NCBI RefSeq assembly: GCF_003086895.1
Contig: NZ_CP026004.1
Coordinates: 3,864,684 to 3,928,683 of the forward strand
From: Stenotrophomonas sp. ESTM1D_MKCIP4_1
GTDB taxonomy: Bacteria > Pseudomonadota > Gammaproteobacteria > Xanthomonadales > Xanthomonadaceae
Reading direction: 5' to 3'
Length of the DNA: 64,000 nucleotides
Of the stretch, positions 57,832 through 64,000 are shown piece by piece (within the stretch, counting starts at the first letter, position 1; every line of letters begins with the position of its first letter). Both the position numbers and the translations under genes were made by a program. Under the pieces are notes generated by a model. It had not been told where the DNA came from. It made no database searches and saw only the letters and a list, made by a program, of their open reading frames with translations.

Positions 57832-58535
57832 AATCGCTGCACCGCTGCGCCAAAGCGATAGCCTTCGCCGCGCAGGGTCTGCACCAGGCGCTCGCCGCCG
57901 CTGGCGGCCTGGGCCAGCTTGCGTCGCAGGCGGCTGATGGCCAGGTCCACGGCGCGGTCCACGCTGTCACTGTCGTCGCCTCGCGTGAGCTGCATCAGCT
58001 GATCGCGGTCCAGTACGCGGTCCGGGCGCTCCGCCAGCGCGTGCAGCAGGGCAAACTCGCCGCGACTGAGCGCGACCTCGGCACCATCGGGCGCCAGCAG
58101 GCGGCGCGGTGCCGGCAGCAGGCGCCAGCCTTCAAAACGCAGTTCCATCGTCGCCTGCTCGCGCAGCTTGTCCTGCCGGCGCAGCAGCGCACGCACGCGG
58201 GCCAGCAGCTCGCGGGGGTCGAAGGGTTTGGCCAGGTAATCGTCGGCGCCCATTTCCAGCCCGATGACCCGGTCCGGTGCGCTGCCCATGGCCGACAGCA
58301 TCAGGATGGGAATGGCGCGCGACTGCAGGCGGCGGCACACCGACAGGCCATCTTCGCCGGGCATCATCCAGTCCAGGATGATGGCATCGGGTCGCTCGAC
58401 CTGCAGCAATACATCCAGGCCGGCAGCATCGGCCGCCACGCGCACGCGGTAGCCATGCAGCAGCAGGTGGTCGGCAATGGCGTCGCGGATGCTGGCATCG
58501 TCATCCACGACGATGAGGGTAGCGGTAGCATTCAT
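57828..58535 (-). CDS. OmpR-family response regulator
   Basis: 235-aa regulator. The receiver domain has the acidic pocket (VVDDDAS, Asp11-Asp12), the phosphorylation site Asp55 in ILDWMMPGEDG and Lys103 in DDYLAKPFDP. The C-terminal winged helix ends DLAISRLRRKLAQAA ... RLVQTLRGEGYRFGA. It is the first gene of the two-component operon. It is divergent from the aspartyl-protease-like gene 103 bp away, a possible target. Confidence 0.94.
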   Translation of the reverse strand: MNATATLIVVDDDASIRDAIADHLLLHGYRVRVAADAAGLDVLLQVERPDAIILDWMMPGEDGLSVCRRLQSRAIPILMLSAMGSAPDRVIGLEMGADDYLAKPFDPRELLARVRALLRRQDKLREQATMELRFEGWRLLPAPRRLLAPDGAEVALSRGEFALLHALAERPDRVLDRDQLMQLTRGDDSDSVDRAVDLAISRLRRKLAQAASGGERLVQTLRGEGYRFGAAVQRL

Positions 58536-58638
58536 GCGACAAGTATGACGGCGCTGTGTATCGGCCCGGTATCAACGCGGACATACCGGTACGACGCACG
58601 TGGTGCGAAATGGCCGCTCTTTCCCGAGGAGTCCCCCG

Positions 58639-59592
58639 ATGCGCATGGCCCTGCTGCCCCTGTTGATCGCTTCCTTGCCAGCTGCGGCTGAGCCGGCCGC
58701 GCTGCACAGCCTGCCGATGACGATGCAGGCCAGCCACCCCACCGTACTGGGCACGTTGGCGGGAGGCGATGAGCCCTTGCATCTGGTTGTGGACAGCGCC
58801 GCCAGCGCAACCTTGCTGGATGCGGCCGTGGTGCAGCGCTTCCAGCTGCAGGACCCGAACGCACGCAATCACAACGCGCAGGGCGCCAGCGCGGGCGGGG
58901 TGGCACTGCGCAGTACGCGCAGCGTGGCGATGGGGCTGGGCAGCCTGCAACTGCAGGTCACCGCGCTGCAGGCCGACCTGGCCAGCCTGTCTTCTTCTCG
59001 CAGCGCGCCGTTGCACGGCATCATCGGCCAGGACATCACAGCGCGCTTCGACACGCGCTGGGATTTCGCCAATGCACGCCTGATGTTGTGGCCGGCGCAG
59101 ACGCTGCCGACCTCCGCGGGGTACTGCCAGGGAAACGCCCTGCCCGACCGCAGCGGTGTGTTGAAGGGTTTCGGCTTTGTCACCCTGCAGCTGGGCGATG
59201 AAGGCGTGGAGGCGATCGGCGTGGTGGATACCGGTGCGGCGCAGACCATCCTCAACAACGCGGCAGCGCGCGCGTTGGGCCTGCGTACCGATGGCAGCGA
59301 TGAGCGTGTGCGGGCACGCAGCAGGGGCAGCGAAGGGCTGGGTGGCAAGCCGACGCCAACGTGGCTGTACACCCTGCCGGCGCTGGCCAGTGCAGGGTGG
59401 CAGCACCCGGCAGTGGAAGTGCGCATCAGTGAACTGCCGGTGTTCCGGGCGATTGGGCTGGATCAGCGCCCCGCAGTGATCCTGGGGGCGGATGTGATGC
59501 AGGATGGCCAGGTGGACATCAGTGCAGGGGCCGAGCGTATCTGCCTGCAGCGGCCGGGCCTTGTCCACGCATGGCGTGGATCTACGGATTGA
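58639..59592 (+). CDS. Secreted retropepsin-like aspartyl protease, two-motif
   Basis: 317-aa protein with signal peptide MRMALLPLLIASLPAAAEPA. Two aspartyl-protease half-motifs occur: LVVDSAASATLLD (Asp52; Ala in place of the usual Gly) and GVVDTGAAQTIL (Asp197), each followed by a hydrophobic-hydrophobic-Gly-type segment (LHGIIGQDI and AVILGADVM). So it looks like a two-domain single-chain protease with one imperfect site. The last ten codons (LVHAWRGSTD) are a GTAG-type repeat, so the C-terminus has been replaced or extended by the element. Confidence 0.75.
   Translation: MRMALLPLLIASLPAAAEPAALHSLPMTMQASHPTVLGTLAGGDEPLHLVVDSAASATLLDAAVVQRFQLQDPNARNHNAQGASAGGVALRSTRSVAMGLGSLQLQVTALQADLASLSSSRSAPLHGIIGQDITARFDTRWDFANARLMLWPAQTLPTSAGYCQGNALPDRSGVLKGFGFVTLQLGDEGVEAIGVVDTGAAQTILNNAAARALGLRTDGSDERVRARSRGSEGLGGKPTPTWLYTLPALASAGWQHPAVEVRISELPVFRAIGLDQRPAVILGADVMQDGQVDISAGAERICLQRPGLVHAWRGSTD
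59563..59588. repeat. GTAGATCCACGC-type repeat overlapping the protease 3' end
   Basis: GTCCACGCATGGCGTGGATCTAC lies within the last codons of the protease gene, just before its TGA stop. Confidence 0.85.
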
Positions 59593-59595
59593 TGC

Positions 59596-60207
59596 TCAGG
59601 CCGCGCTTTCAAAGAACATCAGGTACACCAGCCGGCCGTTCTCGGCGCAGTCGCCGAAGGCCGGGCCAGCGGTGTGCCAGAACCATGGGCGCAGCAGCAC
59701 CAGCCGATTGAAGCGCATGGGGATGGTCATGGTCGGCTCCCAGGCGCTTTCATCGTTGCTGTCACGCTCGATGATGTCACGGTGCATGGCTGCGCCATCG
59801 GCATAGCCCAGCGCAGCCAGTTCGGTGGGATTGAGCGCCATCCGATCGGTGCGGGTGCGGCGGTGGCGGAAGAATTCGGTGCCGCCCTGGCAGTGTTCGG
59901 GCGCGCTGAGGTAGAGAATGCCAGACCAGTGCGATTGATCGGTATGCACGCGGGCGCGACCCTCGTCATTGGCCAGGGTGAGCCGGAACTTGCCGTGTGA
60001 CTGCAACGGCTGCACCGGCCGCAGCGGTTCGTTCAACAGCCGGGAGGCGGCACCGGCAAGGCCCTGCATTTCCAGCCGCTGCAGTGAATTACGGCCAGGG
60101 AATGCGCCATCCTGCGCGGGATAGTCCAGGCCCAGGCCGGCGTGGCGCAGGCCGTGGGCATCGGCCGGGGAAAGAAAGTCGTCGACGACGAGGAACGAAG
60201 TAGGCAT
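59596..60207 (-). CDS. 2-oxoglutarate/Fe(II) oxygenase-like protein (DUF6445-like)
   Basis: 203-aa protein. The middle holds a possible metal triad: His88 and Asp90 in ARVHTDQSHWSGILYL and a distal His in LRPWFWHTAGPAFGDC. The N-terminus (SFLVVDDFLSPADAHGLRHAG) resembles the start of prolyl-hydroxylase-like PKHD proteins. The family name is a pattern judgement. It faces the protease gene convergently with 3 bp between stops. Substrate unknown. Confidence 0.65.
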   Translation of the reverse strand: MPTSFLVVDDFLSPADAHGLRHAGLGLDYPAQDGAFPGRNSLQRLEMQGLAGAASRLLNEPLRPVQPLQSHGKFRLTLANDEGRARVHTDQSHWSGILYLSAPEHCQGGTEFFRHRRTRTDRMALNPTELAALGYADGAAMHRDIIERDSNDESAWEPTMTIPMRFNRLVLLRPWFWHTAGPAFGDCAENGRLVYLMFFESAA

Positions 60208-60334
60208 GGCAGGAGGCTAGTGCCGGCGCGTTGCGGCGGCAAGGCTTTGTGCAGCATGGATGCGACCGGGGTTTACGCCGCTTTGCCGCCCGGCGCAGTA
60301 TAAAAGCCAGACACTCGCTTTTCTGGACCCCCGC

Positions 60335-60601
60335 ATGACCCCTTCGCAAGCTGATGCCATCGCCACCGCCGTGATGCAGCCGGATGAGCGGCGTGACAAG
60401 ATCGCCGCGCGCCAGCAGGAGGAGATGCAGCAGTTGCAGCGTCAGCGCAGGGCGGTGGCCGTCGGCCTGGTCGGCATGGCCGCAGGTGGGTTGATTGCCT
60501 ACCAGCTGGGGCTGCCTTGGGTGAAGGGCGTGCTGTATGGCGGTGTGCCCACCTTCTTCATCGCCAAGGTCTGGTTGGATCGGCGCGCGTTGCGCGGTTG
60601 A
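60335..60601 (+). CDS. Small membrane protein, 88 aa
   Basis: MTPSQADAIATAVMQPDERR is followed by a basic helix (EEMQQLQRQRR), a hydrophobic segment (AVAVGLVGMAAGGLIAYQLG) and a second weaker one (VLYGGVPTFFIAKVWL). A TATAAA lies at 60299-60304. It should be a two-helix membrane protein with the N-terminus in the cytoplasm. No family recognised. It runs into a tandem repeat array right after its stop. Confidence 0.6.
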   Translation: MTPSQADAIATAVMQPDERRDKIAARQQEEMQQLQRQRRAVAVGLVGMAAGGLIAYQLGLPWVKGVLYGGVPTFFIAKVWLDRRALRG

Positions 60602-60822
60602 TTCCGCGCGCGGTTTCATCCACGCATGGCGTGGATCTACTGTGCGTCGCACGGTTGATGCCGCGCGCGGTTTCATCCACGCATGGCGTGGATCTACTGT
60701 GCGTCGCACGGTTGATGCCACGCGCGGTTTCATCCACGCATGGCGTGGATCTACTGTGCGTCGCACGGTTGATGCCACGCGCGGTTTCATCCACGCATGG
60801 CGTGGACCTACCAGCGGCATGG
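60597..60822. repeat. Tandem array of four 57-bp units
   Basis: GGTTTCATCCACGCATGG begins at 60612, 60669, 60726 and 60783, a constant 57-bp period. Each unit holds CATCCACGCATGGCGTGGATCTAC plus TGTGCGTCGCACGGTTGATGCC. The last copy is slightly changed (GGACCTACC). Confidence 0.9.
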
Positions 60823-60833
60823 AATGCGTCCAC

Positions 60834-60863
60834 AAAAAAACCCCGCCTTCCGGCGGGGTTTTT
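60834..60863 (-). terminator. Intrinsic terminator of groEL
   Basis: The minus strand reads AACCCCGCC-GGAA-GGCGGGGTTTTTTT, 24 bp after the groEL stop. The plus strand side also has a T run (GGCGGGGTTTTTC), so it is bidirectional. Confidence 0.92.
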
Positions 60864-60886
60864 CATTGCATCGGTAGCGCGGGGAC

Positions 60887-62590
<1,704 letters not shown>

Positions 62591-62619
62591 TCAGGGGATG
62601 AAGCAGGTCGCGCCGGGGC

Positions 62620-62907
62620 TCAGCCGATGATGGCGAGCACGTCGTCTTCGCGCAGGACCTTGTACTCGACGCCTTCGCTCTTGTACGAACTGCCGGCGTA
62701 CTGGCCGTAGATGACCTTGTCGCCAACCTTCAGCGACGGAGCGCGCACGCTACCGTTGTCCAGGGCCTTGCCCGGGCCGACGGCCACGACTTCACCCTTG
62801 GTGGACTTTTCCTTGGCCGAATCCGGAATGACGATGCCGCCGGCGGAGATTTCGTCGGCTTCGATCGGCTTGACCACAACGCGGTCGTGCAGCGGCTTGA
62901 TGCTCAT
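62620..62907 (-). CDS. groS: 10 kDa chaperonin GroES
   Basis: 95-aa co-chaperonin: [19 protein letters not shown], the mobile loop ([20 protein letters not shown]) and the roof region, ending [11 protein letters not shown]. First gene of groSL, behind a heat-shock promoter and a CIRCE-like element. Confidence 0.99.
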   Translation of the reverse strand: MSIKPLHDRVVVKPIEADEISAGGIVIPDSAKEKSTKGEVVAVGPGKALDNGSVRAPSLKVGDKVIYGQYAGSSYKSEGVEYKVLREDDVLAIIG

Positions 62908-62953
62908 GAGAGACCTCTTAAGTTATTGATTGGTCTGAAAAAGTCTGGCGATG

Positions 62954-62980
62954 TTAGCACTCACCCAGGGTGACTGCCAG
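62954..62980. promoter_or_regulatory. CIRCE-like element upstream of groES
   Basis: TTAGCACTC (62954-62962), nine bases, then GACTGCCAG (62972-62980). The first arm is a perfect CIRCE arm; the second matches GAGTGCTAA at 6 of 9 positions. CIRCE is the operator of HrcA. Confidence 0.75.
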
Positions 62981-62990
62981 CATTGCGTGT

Positions 62991-63011
62991 GAAAAAGCCC
63001 GACAGGTCGGG
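62991..63011 (-). terminator. Terminator-like hairpin in the groES leader
   Basis: On the minus strand CCCGACCTGTCGGG is followed by CTTTTTC. It sits between the heat-shock promoter and the CIRCE-like element. The stem is short (5-6 bp), so its effect may be small. Confidence 0.45.
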
Positions 63012-63021
63012 AGCAGGACAG

Positions 63022-63049
63022 AGATGGAGCTGCCCCGGGACCTTTCAAG
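63022..63049 (-). promoter_or_regulatory. Sigma-32 heat-shock promoter of groESL
   Basis: On the minus strand CTTGAAA (63043-63049), 13 bp, then CTCCATCT (63022-63029), close to the sigma-32 consensus CTTGAAA-N11-16-CCCCATNT. Confidence 0.85.
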
Positions 63050-63143
63050 CCCCGCCCCGTAAAATTTTTTGACGGTGGGCTGCGCTGGCCGCGCCCCGCT
63101 GCGGCAGGCGGGTTTCCCAGTTTTTGGTGACCCACGTCGCAGT

Positions 63144-63157
63144 GTCAGATATCTGAC
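63144..63157. promoter_or_regulatory. Perfect 14-bp palindrome upstream of the secreted-protein gene
   Basis: GTCAGATATCTGAC is an uninterrupted 14-bp palindrome 74 bp before the start codon of the last gene. It could be an operator; no regulator can be named. Confidence 0.5.
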
Positions 63158-63230
63158 GTTCAGTTACGACAAAGTGTCACGCGTTCGGCCTTAGGCTCGG
63201 CCCGGCATTCCCAATCACAAGGAGTAGTCG

Positions 63231-64000
63231 ATGCGATTGCTGTCCCCGCTCGCCGCCGCCTGCCTGCTGGCGCTGGCCGCCGCGCCGGTCCAGGCCGAGG
63301 TCTTCATCAACGAACTGCACTACGACGACAGCACCCCGGCCGGTGATGTCGGCGAAGCCATTGAAGTGGTCGCCACCGCTGGCGAGGACCTGTCCGGCTA
63401 CCGGCTGTACCTGTACAACGGCGCCAACGCTTCGGCGGCCGTGGTGTACGCCAACAACCCGGTGCCGGCCGGCAGCGCTGCCGGTTGCGGCAGCGCCACC
63501 ATTGCCGTGGTCAATTACCCCACCAACGGCATCCAGAACGGCCCCAATGACGGCATCGCCCTGGTCGACGCCAGCGGCAAGGTGGTCCAGTTCCTCAGCT
63601 ACGAGGGCGCCATCACCGCCTCCGGTGGCCCCGCGGCGGGCATGACCAGCCAGAACATTCCGGTGGCCGAGACCAACAGCACCGCGCCGGGCACCTCGCT
63701 GCAGCTGACCGGCAGCGGCAGCCAGTACGCCCACTTCACCTGGGCCGAGTCGGCCGGGCAGACCTTCGGCCGCTGCAACACCAACCAGACCTTCAGTGGC
63801 GGTGGCACCCCGGGCGGCCCGAACACACCGCCGTCGGTCACCACCACCACCCCGGCGCAGGGCAGCAGCACCTTCCCGGCGGCGGCCGATCTGGAAGTGG
63901 TGTTCAGTGAAACGGTCACCCTGGCCAGCGGCGCCTTCGCCCTGAGCTGCGGCCGATCCGGCAGCGTGCCGCTGACCTGGCCGGGCAGTGGCAGGACCGT
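63231..64000 (+). CDS. Secreted protein with lamin-tail-like domain, probably an extracellular nuclease (partial, runs off the window)
   Basis: At least 256 codons, open to the window end. The start follows AAGGAG. A signal peptide (MRLLSPLAAACLLALAAAPVQA) is followed by EVFINELHYDDSTPAGDVGE, the start of a lamin-tail-like (LTD) domain as found at the N-terminus of ExeM/NucH-type extracellular endonucleases. A Gly/Pro-rich linker (SGGGTPGGPN) leads to a bacterial Ig-like segment (TTPAQGSSTFPAAADLEVVF). The nuclease domain itself would lie beyond the window, so the final function is inference. Confidence 0.75.
   Translation, partial: MRLLSPLAAACLLALAAAPVQAEVFINELHYDDSTPAGDVGEAIEVVATAGEDLSGYRLYLYNGANASAAVVYANNPVPAGSAAGCGSATIAVVNYPTNGIQNGPNDGIALVDASGKVVQFLSYEGAITASGGPAAGMTSQNIPVAETNSTAPGTSLQLTGSGSQYAHFTWAESAGQTFGRCNTNQTFSGGGTPGGPNTPPSVTTTTPAQGSSTFPAAADLEVVFSETVTLASGAFALSCGRSGSVPLTWPGSGRT

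Overview
This 64 kb window is a high-GC chromosomal segment that looks like Stenotrophomonas (S. maltophilia group, Xanthomonadaceae). The basis is RpoD, GroEL and other housekeeping proteins of xanthomonad type, a paired-RND MdtABC/SmeIJK-type pump, and very many GTAG-headed palindromic intergenic repeats (REP/SMAG type) that litter most gene ends. No phage, plasmid, integrase, transposase, rRNA or CRISPR array was seen; there is one tRNA (CAU anticodon, at the left edge).

Layout. 0-9 kb: tRNA, an unknown small gene, a HipA-like kinase (YjjJ type), rpoD, dtd, a lipid A acyltransferase, a RibA with a degenerate N-terminal half, and two membrane PH-domain proteins. 9-10 kb: a perfect-period tandem array of six 155-bp units. 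10-15 kb: a cell-surface polysaccharide block (CDP-glycerol-type transferase, WaaE-like glycosyltransferase, O-antigen ligase-like protein, ArnT/PMT-like transferase). 15-26.5 kb: the conserved rsmB-fmt-def // LysM-dprA-smg-(GYF proteins)-topA-tsaC neighbourhood. 26.5-35 kb: DUF4124 secreted proteins, SDR, SppA, a MATE exporter and a two-gene unit of a membrane-anchored degenerate sigma-like protein plus a DUF3106 protein. 35-43 kb: priA (preceded by an inverted pair of perfect DnaA boxes), GST, NYN-LOTUS protein, NDH-2, small proteins, and a tandem glycine riboswitch in front of a TRIC/UPF0126 membrane protein. 43-51 kb: the mdtABC pump operon. 51-52 kb: an MqsRA-like toxin-antitoxin pair lying between the mdtC 3' end and a detached copy of the last codons of an RND gene. 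52-55 kb: aroG with an aromatic-codon leader peptide and terminator, then an 870-bp gene-poor stretch ending in a strongly structured RNA-like leader before a small unknown gene. 55-64 kb: AlkD-like HEAT protein with MarR regulator, a two-component system, an aspartyl-protease-like protein, an oxygenase-like protein, groEL/groES with sigma-32 and CIRCE signals, and the start of a secreted protein that runs off the window.

How the parts work together. Most genes are housekeeping: transcription (RpoD), translation fidelity and initiation (Dtd, Fmt, Def, RsmB, TsaC, tRNA), chromosome maintenance (TopA, DprA, PriA), folding (GroESL) and envelope building. Accessory content is limited to the toxin-antitoxin pair, HipA-like kinase, pump systems and the repeat arrays.

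The strongest candidates for something undescribed are (1) a transcription attenuator for DAHP synthase whose 25-codon leader carries six consecutive aromatic codons, Phe-Tyr-Trp-Tyr-Tyr-Phe; (2) a roughly 200-nt multi-hairpin element with two long interleaved complementary segments (pseudoknot topology) upstream of a 118-aa unknown gene; (3) a palindromic repeat carried in frame inside an RND pump gene; (4) the toxin-antitoxin pair bracketed by a 21-bp direct repeat of the mdtC 3' end; and (5) six genes whose amber stop codon is the TAG of a GTAG repeat. Functions are from reading the translated sequence and family knowledge; no database search was possible.
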